Shown piece by piece: positions 9,353 to 18,130 of a stretch of DNA of 64,000 nucleotides (positions are counted from its first letter, which is position 1; each line of letters begins with the position of its first letter). Below the pieces are notes generated by a model that searched no databases, was not told where the DNA came from, and saw only the letters and a list, made by a program, of their open reading frames with translations. Origin of the DNA: Clostridium algifaecis (lineage in GTDB: Bacteria > Bacillota > Clostridia > Clostridiales > Clostridiaceae); contig NZ_JAGGLM010000002.1 in assembly GCF_017874415.1 (NCBI RefSeq), forward strand, positions 186,001 to 250,000, in the 5' to 3' direction. A program made the position numbers and the translations under genes.

Positions 9353-9736
9353 ATGAAGATTGCAGAAGTAAGTAAAAAATGTGGAGTTTCAACAGATACA
9401 CTTCGGTATTATGAACGTGTTGGTCTAATTCCTAAAGTAAATCGCAATAAAAGTGGAATAAGAGACTATACAGAAGAAGATTGTGGATGGGTTGAATTTA
9501 TCAAATGTATGAGAGGTGCAGGTCTTCCAATTGAAGTACTAATTGAGTATGTTGCGCTGTTTCAGCAAGGTGATGAAACTATTGATGCAAGAAAAAATCT
9601 GTTAATTGAACAGCGTAAACACTTAGCAGAGAAAATGAAGGATATAAAAAAAACAATAGAACGTTTGGATTATAAAATAGAAAGATATGAAGCAGTAGCT
9701 ATGAAGGAAAATAAATTAAAAAGAACAGATGTTTAG
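9353..9736 (+). CDS. MerR-family transcriptional regulator, AdhR-like
   Basis: A 127-residue DNA-binding activator. The winged helix-turn-helix occupies residues 1-70, with the characteristic MKIAEVSKKCGVSTDTLRYY start, ERVGLIP turn and GIRDYTEEDC wing. A long dimerisation helix follows (about 75-120). It lacks a C-terminal metal-binding cysteine cluster, fitting the AdhR/YraB-type regulators of aldehyde and reactive-electrophile response. Good ribosome binding site AAAAAGGAGG. It probably acts on some of the 19-bp-spacer promoters nearby. Which promoter it binds is not known. Confidence 0.88.
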   Translation: MKIAEVSKKCGVSTDTLRYYERVGLIPKVNRNKSGIRDYTEEDCGWVEFIKCMRGAGLPIEVLIEYVALFQQGDETIDARKNLLIEQRKHLAEKMKDIKKTIERLDYKIERYEAVAMKENKLKRTDV

Positions 9737-9790
9737 TACTTCTGCATATGCTTCAAGAGCAGGCTTGTAATATCAGCTTTAAATTAATTA

Positions 9791-9821
9791 TTGACCTAAA
9801 GTTAGGTTTAGGGATTATTAT
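9791..9821 (+). promoter_or_regulatory. MerR-type promoter, class B, before the broken alcohol dehydrogenase
   Basis: TTGACC (9791-9796) and TATTAT (9816-9821) are 19 bases apart. The spacer holds the dyad CCTAAAGTTAGGTTTAGG, a half-site different from the CTTRGAGTT type seen elsewhere in the island. Confidence 0.7.
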
Positions 9822-9857
9822 ATATCTATAACAGTTATGACTATTAGTGCATGTACT

Positions 9858-10240
9858 AGTGAACATTCCATGGAGCATGCAATGAGTGCTTATCATCACA
9901 TCAAAACCTTCCACATGGAGCAGGACTTATAATGATTAGTAAAGAGTATTATCAGTATTTTATAGATAAACATGCATGTGATGATAGATTTATTCGTATG
10001 GCAAAGACATTAGGTATGCAGGATGCAAAAAAGCCGCAGGATTTTATTACAATGTTAGTAAAACTGCAGGAGACATGCCGAGTAGCTGATCTCAAAATGT
10101 CAGGCTATGGAATACAAAAGAGTGAATTAGAGAAGATGGCGACAAATGCGAGGAAAACGATGGGAGGATTATTTATGTGTGACCCATGTCCGTTGTCCCA
10201 TGAAGATTGTGTAAAAATTTATGAAAAATCATATAAATAA
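9858..10240 (+). pseudogene. Truncated iron-containing alcohol dehydrogenase (C-terminal part)
   Basis: The frame starting at ATG 9932 encodes 102 residues that match the C-terminal third of group III Fe-dependent alcohol dehydrogenases. Just upstream, EHSMEHAMSAYHH is read in one frame and NLPHGAGLIMISKEYY in another, both being the conserved metal-binding His region, so a frameshift lies between them near 9900. About 250 N-terminal residues, including the nucleotide-binding domain, are missing. A MerR-type promoter still sits directly upstream. The fragment from 9932 could still be translated because it precedes the cupin gene with a 20-base gap. Confidence 0.8.
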
Positions 10241-10260
10241 GAAAAGAAGGAGAAAGAAAT

Positions 10261-10671
10261 ATGGACGTAAAAGAATTGGAAAAGGTATCTGACTTTTTAC
10301 TAGGAGAAGAAAATACTGATTATGCAGATTATTTTATTGGAAAAAGCTATTTAAGTGTTTTAAATACTAAAGAAGCAGTTATTTGTAATGTTACATTTGA
10401 ACCAGGATGCAGAAATAACTGGCATATTCATCATGGTGCTGGACAGATGTTAATCTGTGTCGGTGGTCATGGATGGTATCAGGAAATTGGCAAGGAACCA
10501 CAGCTTCTAAAGAGTGGAGATGTTGTATATATTGCTCCAGAAATCAAACATTGGCACGGTGCTGTAGCAGATGAGGCTTTTGCACATCTAGCTTTAGCTG
10601 TTCCAGTAGATGGTGCCTCAAATGAATGGTGTGAACCAGTTACAGATGAAGAATATAAGAAATTAAGATAA
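10261..10671 (+). CDS. Cupin-domain protein
   Basis: A 136-residue single-domain cupin. The first cupin motif is visible as NNWHIHHGAGQMLICVGGHGWYQ in part (metal-binding HxH and Glu/Gln positions) and the second as IAPEIKHWHGA with a histidine near residue 100. Such small cupins often accompany alkylhydroperoxidase/carboxymuconolactone decarboxylase-like genes, as here. The ribosome binding site AGAAGGAG is well placed. It is likely co-transcribed with the neighbouring genes from the 9791 promoter. Substrate unknown. Confidence 0.8.
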   Translation: MDVKELEKVSDFLLGEENTDYADYFIGKSYLSVLNTKEAVICNVTFEPGCRNNWHIHHGAGQMLICVGGHGWYQEIGKEPQLLKSGDVVYIAPEIKHWHGAVADEAFAHLALAVPVDGASNEWCEPVTDEEYKKLR

Positions 10672-10723
10672 GTTTGTATTGCCAGGCAGAATAAGAATTC
10701 TGTCTGATAGGAAGGAGATAGTT

Positions 10724-11044
10724 ATGAAAAAGCAGACAGCAGTAAGAGATGCACTTGGAACATTTGCACCTAAATTTGCAGAATTAAATGATGATATTTT
10801 ATTTGGTGAGGTATGGTCGCGGGAGGATAAATTATCACTCAGGGATCGAAGTTTAATTACGGTAACTGCATTAATGACAAAAGGAATTTTTGATAACTCT
10901 TTAAAATATCATATGACAAATGCAAAAAACAATGGAGTTACTGCAGAGGAAATTGCTGAGATTATCACACATTTAGCATTTTATGTGGGATGGCCTAATG
11001 CATGGGCAGCATTTACACTAGCAAAGGAAGTTTGGGAGGAATAG
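10724..11044 (+). CDS. Carboxymuconolactone decarboxylase-family protein
   Basis: A 106-residue all-helical protein of the CMD/AhpD-like family, with the family pattern LSLRDRSLITVTALM and the helix YHMTNAKNNGVTAEEIAEIITHLAFYVGWPNA given here in parts. It lacks the CxxC pair of AhpD peroxidases, so peroxidase activity by that mechanism is unlikely; it resembles gamma-CMD proteins found in stress islands. ATG 10724 is chosen because GGAAGGAGA lies 7 bases upstream. The next gene starts 6 bases after its stop, indicating translational coupling. Confidence 0.8.
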   Translation: MKKQTAVRDALGTFAPKFAELNDDILFGEVWSREDKLSLRDRSLITVTALMTKGIFDNSLKYHMTNAKNNGVTAEEIAEIITHLAFYVGWPNAWAAFTLAKEVWEE

Positions 11045-11049
11045 ATTGT

Positions 11050-11523
11050 ATGGGAAAAACGTTAATTGTGTATTATTCGTATACAAATAATACAAAGAAA
11101 ATTGCAGAGCAGATTCAGAAGGCTACTGGTGCAGATATCTATAAAATTGAAACAGTAAAGCCTTATATAGGTGATTACAATTCAGTAGTTGACCAAGGAA
11201 AACAGGAAGTAGACTGTGGATTTAAACCGGAAATAAAACCTCTTTCAGTAAGTCTGGAAGATTATGATACGATTATTATAGGTACTCCTGTGTGGTGGTA
11301 TACTTATGCTCCAGCAGTTGCAACTTTTTTATCTGAATATGACTTGTCAGGTAAGACGATAATTCCATTTGCAACGAATGGAGGATGGATTGGACATACA
11401 TTAAAGGATATAGAAAAGGCTTGTAAGAATGCCGTTATTACAAATGCGATTGATATTAAATTTGATACAGACAAAATGGTAATGCCTGAAAGCAAGCTTG
11501 AGAAATGGATTGCTAATTTGTAA
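11050..11523 (+). CDS. Flavodoxin-like protein
   Basis: A 157-residue flavodoxin fold protein. The FMN phosphate-binding loop is YYSYTNNTKKIAEQI near residues 8-22; the aromatic flavin-flanking segment GTPVWWYTYAPAV lies near 78-90. It resembles the flavodoxin_4 type encoded beside aldo-keto reductases in clostridia. Start ATG 11050, with GGGAGGA in the end of the preceding gene, marks it as the last gene of the 9858-11523 operon. It probably transfers electrons to an unidentified partner. Confidence 0.85.
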   Translation: MGKTLIVYYSYTNNTKKIAEQIQKATGADIYKIETVKPYIGDYNSVVDQGKQEVDCGFKPEIKPLSVSLEDYDTIIIGTPVWWYTYAPAVATFLSEYDLSGKTIIPFATNGGWIGHTLKDIEKACKNAVITNAIDIKFDTDKMVMPESKLEKWIANL

Positions 11524-11560
11524 GAATTTGTTTAAGAGTGAATGTAGTATTACAGGTTGT

Positions 11561-11597
11561 CAGTTCATATTTGATTTCAGATATGAACTGATTTTTT
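11561..11597 (+). terminator. Terminator after the flavodoxin operon
   Basis: Perfect 10-bp stem (11561-11570 with 11581-11590) followed by ATTTTTTG. Confidence 0.88.
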
Positions 11598-11692
11598 GTA
11601 TAACGAATGCTTATAGCTATGATTAGTTCGTAGTGCTCACTTTGAAAATATTTTATAAAAATCATTAGAAATGGTAGGTGATATCTAACTTT

Positions 11693-11735
11693 AGCTGTGA
11701 TGTATTATCATTTTATACATTACAGCTTTTTATTT
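11693..11735 (+). terminator. Second terminator-like hairpin
   Basis: Arms AGCTGTGATGTAT and ATACATTACAGCT (13 bp with one mismatch) followed by TTTTTATTTTTATA. No gene lies between this and the previous terminator, so it may be left from a deleted gene. The surrounding 11598-11831 region has nothing else that can be identified. Confidence 0.7.
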
Positions 11736-11831
11736 TTATATAATGTATTTTTATTCAAAAGCAATGAAATTTATGTATGTTATAAGTTGGTATAATTACG
11801 AAGTGACCTTTAGTTAGGAGGAGTTTTTTAT

Positions 11832-12071
11832 ATGAGTAAGAAAGGAACTTTGATTGTAACACTGGCGCTGTTATTGTCAAATGCAATGGCAGGTTTAGAT
11901 GGAACAATCATTAATACTGCCTTACCATCAATCATAAGTGATTTACATGGAATTCAATATATGGGGTGGATAGTAGCTGCTTTTTGGGGGATTGATATGC
12001 TTGAGACGAATGCTCAGGATATTATAAAAAGTATTGACTTAGAGTTAACTCAAAGGATTATTCTTATATAG
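11832..12071 (+). pseudogene. N-terminal fragment of a DHA2-type MFS transporter
   Basis: The first 52 or so residues match the start of drug:proton antiporters of the DHA2/EmrB type (MSKKGTLIVTLALLLSN, LDGTIINTALPSIISDLHG, YMGWIVAAF). After WIVAAF the sequence changes to non-membrane residues and stops at 79; normal length is about 450-500. The frame ends inside the MerR-type promoter of the next gene. Its own ribosome binding site TAGGAGGAG is intact. It is a deletion remnant. Confidence 0.82.
12034..12064 (+). promoter_or_regulatory. MerR-type promoter, class A, before aldo-keto reductase
   Basis: TTGACT (12034-12039) and TATTCT (12059-12064) have a 19-base spacer holding CTTAGAGTTAACTCAAAG. 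It lies 61 bases before the aldo-keto reductase start. Confidence 0.75.
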
Positions 12072-12124
12072 AGAAGTATTTAAATTTTTAATAAAATTTA
12101 TGAAAGAATTGAGGAGGACTTATT

Positions 12125-13279
12125 ATGAATTTAATGAAAGAAAAAAAATTTGGCTTTGGATGTATGAGATTGCCTGTATTAGATAAGGGAGATCCTACAT
12201 CTTTTGACTATGAGTTAATTAACAAGTTATTTGATGCATATTTAGAAAGAGGGTTCAATTTCTTTGATACTGCTTATACATATCATGGATATCAAGCAGA
12301 AAAAGCAATATGTAAGGCATTGGTAGAGCGTCACCCTAGAAATTCATTCCAACTAGCTACAAAATTGCCATTACGTGATTTCAAAGATAGTGATGATATA
12401 GAACGTATTTTTAATGAACAGCTAACTAACTGCGGTGTTGATTTCTTTGATTACTATCTGTTACACAACATAGGTTCTAACGTTTTTGTAAAATGCGAAA
12501 ACTATGGTGCTTTTGATTTTGTTGCTAAAAAGAAAGCTGAAGGTAAAATCAAAGTTGTTGGAATGTCTTTCCACGATACACCAGAATTATTAGATGAAAT
12601 TTTGTCAAAATATGCTGATAGATTGGATTTCGTTCAACTGCAAATTAACTATATTGACTGGGAGCAGCCAAATGTTCAAGCACGTCGTTGTCTGGAAATT
12701 GCCAATAAGTACAGCAAACCAGTAAGTGTTATGGAGCCTTGCAAGGGTGGAACTCTTGTAAATGTACCAAAAGAAGCTGAAAAACTAATGAAAGATTATA
12801 ATCCTAATGCTTCTACTGCAAGCTGGGCACTGCGCTATGCAGCTAGCCAGAAGGGAGTATTTCGTGTATTAAGTGGAATGAACACTATAGAACAAGTAGA
12901 AGATAATACTTCATTTATGGCTGATTTTAAGCCTTTAAATGAGGAGGAAATAGCTATCGTTGAAAAGGTTACTAAAATAATTAATGATAAGACAGCTATA
13001 CAATGCACTGGTTGTGAGTACTGTACACATGGATGCCCAAAGAACATAGCTATTCCAAAAAATTTTGCATTATATAATAGCATTATGCGTACTACTGGTA
13101 GCTTTTCAAGTCAGATGGTATATTATAATAATATTGCTATTAACCATGGAAAAGCTAGTGAATGTATTGGATGTAAACAATGTGAGCGTGCATGCCCACA
13201 ACATTTATCAATTACAACATATTTGAAAGATGTTGTAGAAAAATTTGAAAAGAATAGTATTATTCCTACCAGAAAATAA
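12125..13279 (+). CDS. Aldo-keto reductase with C-terminal ferredoxin-like 4Fe-4S domain
   Basis: A 384-residue oxidoreductase. Residues about 8-270 form the aldo-keto reductase barrel: GFGCMRLP start, FFDTAYTYHG carrying catalytic Asp/Tyr, TKLP with Lys and DYYLLHNI with His. The tail holds two cysteine clusters typical of 4Fe-4S binding: CTGCEYCTHGCP and CIGCKQCERACP. Such fusions are predicted oxidoreductases of the YhdN/ferredoxin group. The substrate is not known, but linkage to flavodoxins suggests flavodoxin or ferredoxin as electron partner. GAGGAGG precedes the start. A close paralogue lies at 18131-19246. Confidence 0.9.
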   Translation: MNLMKEKKFGFGCMRLPVLDKGDPTSFDYELINKLFDAYLERGFNFFDTAYTYHGYQAEKAICKALVERHPRNSFQLATKLPLRDFKDSDDIERIFNEQLTNCGVDFFDYYLLHNIGSNVFVKCENYGAFDFVAKKKAEGKIKVVGMSFHDTPELLDEILSKYADRLDFVQLQINYIDWEQPNVQARRCLEIANKYSKPVSVMEPCKGGTLVNVPKEAEKLMKDYNPNASTASWALRYAASQKGVFRVLSGMNTIEQVEDNTSFMADFKPLNEEEIAIVEKVTKIINDKTAIQCTGCEYCTHGCPKNIAIPKNFALYNSIMRTTGSFSSQMVYYNNIAINHGKASECIGCKQCERACPQHLSITTYLKDVVEKFEKNSIIPTRK

Positions 13280-13356
13280 TTGTTTTAACATTAAATAAAG
13301 TACAATATGACACTTTCAACCAGGACTCTACTCACGCGAAAAGGAGGCTCTATATC

Positions 13357-14076
13357 ATGAAAAAATTTTTATCAATTATTATAGTTGCATCAATGATTTT
13401 GACATTAGTGGCATGTGGAAATAGCAATGGGAAACTGAACAATGTAAGTCAGAGCAAATCAGAGACAGCGAGAACATCTGCAAGTGGAAATACACAGAAT
13501 GCTAAAACAGATGGATCACATTCAAATATTCTAATTGTATATTTCTCAAGAGTTGGCGTTACTAAATTTAGTAATGATGTTGATGTGGTATCATCAGCGA
13601 GTCTGAATGCTGGTAAGGATGGTTTGCTTGGTAATGCACAAATTATTGCCAATATCATTAAAGAACAAACAAATGGAGATGTTTTTCAAATTAAAACAGT
13701 AGATTCTTATCCATCTGGATATAGAGATACTACTAATAAGGCAGCAGATGAAAAGAAAGCTAATGCAAGACCAAAGCTTGCTTCACATGTAGATAATATG
13801 GCTGCTTATAAAACTATTTTTTTAGTATACCCAATCTGGTGGGGAACTATGCCAATGCCAGTGTATTCATTTTTAGAAGAATATAATTTATCTAGGAAAA
13901 CAATAATTCCTTGCAGTACTCATGAAGGAAGTGCTATGGGAGACAGTAAAAAGGATATTGCATCAGTTTGTCCAAATGCTAAATTGTTAGATGGACTTGC
14001 AATTAGAGGAGGAGACGTTAATTCAGAAGGTGCAAAAAAATCTATAACTGATTGGGTAAAAAAATCAAGAATTTAA
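13357..14076 (+). CDS. Flavodoxin-domain lipoprotein
   Basis: A 239-residue exported flavodoxin. Residues 1-20 are a lipoprotein signal peptide with lipobox LVAC (cysteine 20), followed by a Ser/Asn/Lys linker to about 50. The rest is a flavodoxin fold: ILIVYFSRVGVTKF at the phosphate loop, WWGTMPMPVYSFLE near the flavin, and STHEGSAMGDSKKDI. The insert after the first strand (VDVVSSASLNAGKDG) differs from the cytosolic copies at 11050 and 17651. It would sit on the outer face of the membrane and could take part in extracytoplasmic electron transfer. RBS AAAAGGAGG. Confidence 0.87.
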   Translation: MKKFLSIIIVASMILTLVACGNSNGKLNNVSQSKSETARTSASGNTQNAKTDGSHSNILIVYFSRVGVTKFSNDVDVVSSASLNAGKDGLLGNAQIIANIIKEQTNGDVFQIKTVDSYPSGYRDTTNKAADEKKANARPKLASHVDNMAAYKTIFLVYPIWWGTMPMPVYSFLEEYNLSRKTIIPCSTHEGSAMGDSKKDIASVCPNAKLLDGLAIRGGDVNSEGAKKSITDWVKKSRI

Positions 14077-14322
14077 GATTAAACTAAGGATTATTTTGAG
14101 CAAGCTGATATAAACAAATAAAATATTTTGTTACAGTAATTAAATATAATAAGAAAATGAAATGTTAACTACAGCTGTTTCAAATAAGACAACATTTTAA
14201 ATTATGTAAAAAATAAATTTCCTAATAAATTTAGAATGGAACCTCATCCTTTGTTCTATTTTATTCATGTCTATATAATAAGGCAAAGAATGGGGCTTTT
14301 ATACCTATTTATTAAAAAACTA
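14077..14322. other. Intergenic region, no gene
   Basis: AT-rich. A weak hairpin (CCTCATCCTTTG with CAAAGAATGGGG around 14240-14297) followed by a TTTTAT stretch may terminate the lipoprotein gene. Nothing else identified. Confidence 0.4.
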
Positions 14323-14353
14323 TTGACTTAGAGTTTACTTCAAGGAGTAATGA
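14323..14353 (+). promoter_or_regulatory. MerR-type promoter, class A, abutting a gene fragment
   Basis: TTGACT (14323-14328), 19-base spacer with CTTAGAGTTTACTTCAAG, and TAATGA (14348-14353). The -10 runs straight into the metallophosphoesterase fragment, so the original downstream gene seems lost. Confidence 0.6.
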
Positions 14354-14717
14354 TTTCACAATTGTAGGCAGAGATGATATAGGCTTTTCGCATGAAAGAC
14401 AACGCGAAAGTGGAAGAAATCTGATTGCGGGGTTGGATTTACACAAATTCATATTATTATTGGATCATCAGCCTTTTGAACTTCAAAAAAATGATGAATT
14501 AGGATATGATCTTCAATTAAGTGGACATACACATGCAGGACAAATATGGCCAGTAGGGCTGCTTAGTGACATATTAAGAACTAATGAATTGAATTATGGA
14601 TACAAGAAGTTATCAAATATGCAAGCAATAGTTTCCTCAGGAATGGCAGGATGGGGCTACCCAATCAGGACAGAGGCTAATTCAGAATACGTAATAATTG
14701 ATATTAAACCCAAATAA
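14352..14717 (+). pseudogene. C-terminal fragment of a metallophosphoesterase
   Basis: From about 14355 the frame reads TIVGRDDIGFSHERQ and then DLHKFILLLDHQPFEL, LQLSGHTHAGQIWP and SSGMAGWGYPIRT, matching the C-terminal 120 residues of the YkuE/YaeI-like family, including the C-terminal GHTHxGQ metal site. The N-terminal GDxH, GDxxD and GNH sites are missing. There is no normal start; a TTG at 14433 is the first candidate. It resembles residues about 270-386 of the intact protein at 2488-3648 but is clearly diverged. Confidence 0.8.
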
Positions 14718-14835
14718 ATAAATCCGGTGGCATTTTTTAATTAATAACAATGGAGTGTTACTAAGTGATAAAGAATCATCTTTTGAAAAAGCATTGACAC
14801 ATATTTAAAGTTTAAAGGTAGATGATTTAAAGTAT

Positions 14836-15801
14836 ATGAAAAAATTAAAATTAATAGTGCCAATAATATTATTAGTATCAATTTTATCATCGATAATATA
14901 TATTAGAGTGGCTTCGGTAGAAAATTATAAGTTTAAACAAGAAGAGCTTATAGACGAGAAAAAAACAGAGAATAATACTTTAAAATTTGCTGTTTTAGGT
15001 GATGTACATGGAGATATCAAAAAATTACAAAAAGCTATTAATGATTTACATAGTATAGATGGAAACATGGACACTTTAATATTAAATGGTGATAGTGTGG
15101 ATCAAGGAATAAAATTACAGTATTATGCTTTAGAAGCTGTACTATGGAAAAATAAAAATATTATTCCTAAAAGGATAATTAAAAACATTGGTAACCATGA
15201 TTATTTTGATTATGATAAAGGCACAAATAAGCCAGAAGATGTTCAACATTTTATAAAAATGTATTTGGATTTTGCAGGCGAAAAATCTGTATATCATGAC
15301 ACTTGGATTAAAGGATATCATTTTATATCACTAGGTTCTGAATCTGGAAATACGAAAAAGTTAGGATCAGTGGATGCTTTTTTATCAGAAAATCAATTGA
15401 ATTGGCTGAAACAAAAATTAAATGAAAAATATAAAAAAAATAGACCTATTTTTGTATTTTTACATCAAAACCTAAATAGCAGTATAAATGGTTGGAAAGG
15501 ATTAAAAGAAGATCAAGAAAAAGAACTTAGAGATATTTTATCATCATATCCAGAAGTTATTTTGTTCACCTCCCATACTCATATTCTATTGAGTATGGAG
15601 AATGTAAAAACAAATTTGCCTTTTACTACAGCACACACAGGAGCAGTTCGCTATGCTATAATGCCAGAAGGAAATGGTATAAAAAACCTTTATGATGAAA
15701 GTCAAGGTTTATATGTACAAGTAAATGGAAATAAAGTCTTAATTAGAGGAAGAGATTTTGCAAAAAAAGACTGGATATTTTCGAAAGAAGTTATACATTA
15801 A
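14836..15801 (+). CDS. Membrane-anchored calcineurin-like phosphoesterase
   Basis: A 321-residue protein with an N-terminal membrane anchor (about residues 5-24) and an extracytoplasmic phosphoesterase domain. Metal-site motifs are VLGDVHGD (about 54), LNGDSVDQG (about 84), IGNHDYF (about 119), FLHQN (about 211) and SHTHI. The ribosome binding site AAAGG is distant from the ATG, so initiation may be weak. It is not similar enough to the 2488 protein to be a simple copy. The short block before it (14718-14835) has a 19-codon open end, NNGVLLSDKESSFEKALTHI, that may be coding debris. Confidence 0.8.
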   Translation: MKKLKLIVPIILLVSILSSIIYIRVASVENYKFKQEELIDEKKTENNTLKFAVLGDVHGDIKKLQKAINDLHSIDGNMDTLILNGDSVDQGIKLQYYALEAVLWKNKNIIPKRIIKNIGNHDYFDYDKGTNKPEDVQHFIKMYLDFAGEKSVYHDTWIKGYHFISLGSESGNTKKLGSVDAFLSENQLNWLKQKLNEKYKKNRPIFVFLHQNLNSSINGWKGLKEDQEKELRDILSSYPEVILFTSHTHILLSMENVKTNLPFTTAHTGAVRYAIMPEGNGIKNLYDESQGLYVQVNGNKVLIRGRDFAKKDWIFSKEVIH

Positions 15802-15887
15802 ATGGCTATTTTAATCAAGTAAGATGAGAGAAATGTTCATTTAATATATATGAATTTTTTAACTGAATAATCTTATTTTTATAATAT

Positions 15888-16280
15888 CTACCATTTTTGA
15901 GGATTTGTATCATCTGGTATAATACGATTGATAATATCAAGGTAATGATTTGCTTTATTTTCCATATATTTTGCTCTTATTTTCGCTTCCTCAAGTTGAG
16001 CCTGAGCAGCGATCTTTTGCTTTAGGATAATTTCATAACGTTCTTGAATGGTAGAGTCTCCTTTCAGACACAGGTCTACATAGTTTTTGATATCTTCAAC
16101 TGACATTCCACAATGTCTTAAATATTTTACACCTGTAAGCCAGTTAATGGATTCGTCATCAAAAATACGATTATTATTTTTATCACGCTGTATACTGGGA
16201 ACTAGTCCCCTATCTGTATAGTATCGAATTGTATGTTCGGTTAGATTAAGCAGCCTGGACACTTCTTTTACATAATACAT
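15888..16280 (-). CDS. MerR-family transcriptional regulator
   Basis: A 130-residue regulator with the MerR winged helix at residues 1-70 (MYYVKEVSRLLNLTEHTIRYY, in the usual position, then DRGLVPSI and NRIFDDESINWL) and a long C-terminal coiled coil. No metal-binding cysteine pair is visible. It is divergent from the aldo-keto reductase gene at 16464, with a MerR-type promoter between them, so it probably controls that gene and perhaps itself. The ribosome binding site AAGGAGG is strong. Confidence 0.87.
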   Translation of the reverse strand: MYYVKEVSRLLNLTEHTIRYYTDRGLVPSIQRDKNNNRIFDDESINWLTGVKYLRHCGMSVEDIKNYVDLCLKGDSTIQERYEIILKQKIAAQAQLEEAKIRAKYMENKANHYLDIINRIIPDDTNPQKW

Positions 16281-16323
16281 TAAAAACCTCCTTGAAAAAA
16301 TATATAAAGTTATTTAAAACCAC

Positions 16324-16354
16324 TTGACTTCGTGTTACTCGAAGATACTAAACT
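16324..16354 (+). promoter_or_regulatory. MerR-type promoter, class C, in divergent intergenic region
   Basis: TTGACT (16324-16329), 19-base spacer and TAAACT (16349-16354). The dyad CTTCGTGTTACTCGAAG differs from the class A sequence, fitting control by the divergent MerR gene. Confidence 0.7.
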
Positions 16355-16448
16355 TAGTTTAACATAAGGGTACAGTAATTACAAATCTCAATAATAGTGA
16401 TATGAATGAGATAAAAAGTTAATGACTATACACTTAATATATTTATAA

Positions 16449-17315
<867 letters not shown>

Positions 17316-17564
17316 TATTTAGCGTAAATAAATGTTGTGATAATGCACTTCTGTACAGAATAGTTAATTTATATTATGGAATTAGTTAGTTTATACATAT
17401 TTTGGTGTTATTCAATATTTATGAGAAAATTCATGAGTTTGGTTAATACCAATTTATATATTACAGATTTCATTTTTGAGGATATCGCAAAAAATTGAAT
17501 AATTAGTTGATTTATTTGGCAATTAAATAATTCTATATATTACTAAACTAAAAGTAAAAAACAC
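17316..17564. other. Intergenic region, no gene
   Basis: About 250 bases of AT-rich sequence with no convincing frame or terminator. It ends at the next MerR-type promoter. Confidence 0.4.
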
Positions 17565-17595
17565 TTGACTTGAAGTTAACTCTAAGTGGTAAAGT
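17565..17595 (+). promoter_or_regulatory. MerR-type promoter, class A, before flavodoxin-reductase operon
   Basis: TTGACT (17565-17570), 19-base spacer containing CTTGAAGTTAACTCTAAG, and TAAAGT (17590-17595), 55 bases before the flavodoxin start. Confidence 0.78.
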
Positions 17596-17650
17596 AAATT
17601 ATAAAGGGTTTGACATATTTACTTAAGGCAAACAATAGGAGGAGTATAAA

Positions 17651-18127
17651 ATGACAAAAAGTTTAATTGCATATTTTTCGCATTCTGGAAATACAGAAGT
17701 AATTGCAAATATGATAAAAGAAAATGTAGGCTGTGATCTGTTCAAAATTGAGACAGTAGAAAAATATCCATCAAATTATAATGATGTGGTTAATGTTGCA
17801 AGAAAAGAGCAGAACGCTGACAGTAGACCAAAATTGGCAAGAAAAGTAGAAAATATGGATTCATATAATGTAATTTATATTGGTTTTCCTAATTGGTGGG
17901 GTACAATTCCAATGTGTGTATTTACATTTTTTGAGTCATATGATTTTTCAGGCAAAACTATCATCCCATTTTGTACAAATGAAGGAAGTGGAATGGGGCG
18001 AAGTGAGCATGATATTAAGAAACTTTGTCCAAAATCTAATGTTTTAAGTGGTCTACCAATTAGAGGCAGTAGTGTACATGGCTCAGAAAAAGAAGTATCA
18101 CGTTGGCTTAAAGGAATGGAGGTTTAA
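17651..18127 (+). CDS. Flavodoxin
   Basis: A 158-residue cytosolic flavodoxin. The FMN phosphate loop is YFSHSGNTEVIANMI near residues 9-23; the flavin-flanking stretch is FPNWWGTIPMCV near 78-89 and TNEGSGMGRSEHD follows. Three bases separate it from the aldo-keto reductase gene, so the two form an operon under the 17565 promoter. It is closer to the lipoprotein flavodoxin at 13357 in its C-terminal half than to the copy at 11050. Confidence 0.9.
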   Translation: MTKSLIAYFSHSGNTEVIANMIKENVGCDLFKIETVEKYPSNYNDVVNVARKEQNADSRPKLARKVENMDSYNVIYIGFPNWWGTIPMCVFTFFESYDFSGKTIIPFCTNEGSGMGRSEHDIKKLCPKSNVLSGLPIRGSSVHGSEKEVSRWLKGMEV

Positions 18128-18130
18128 GAA

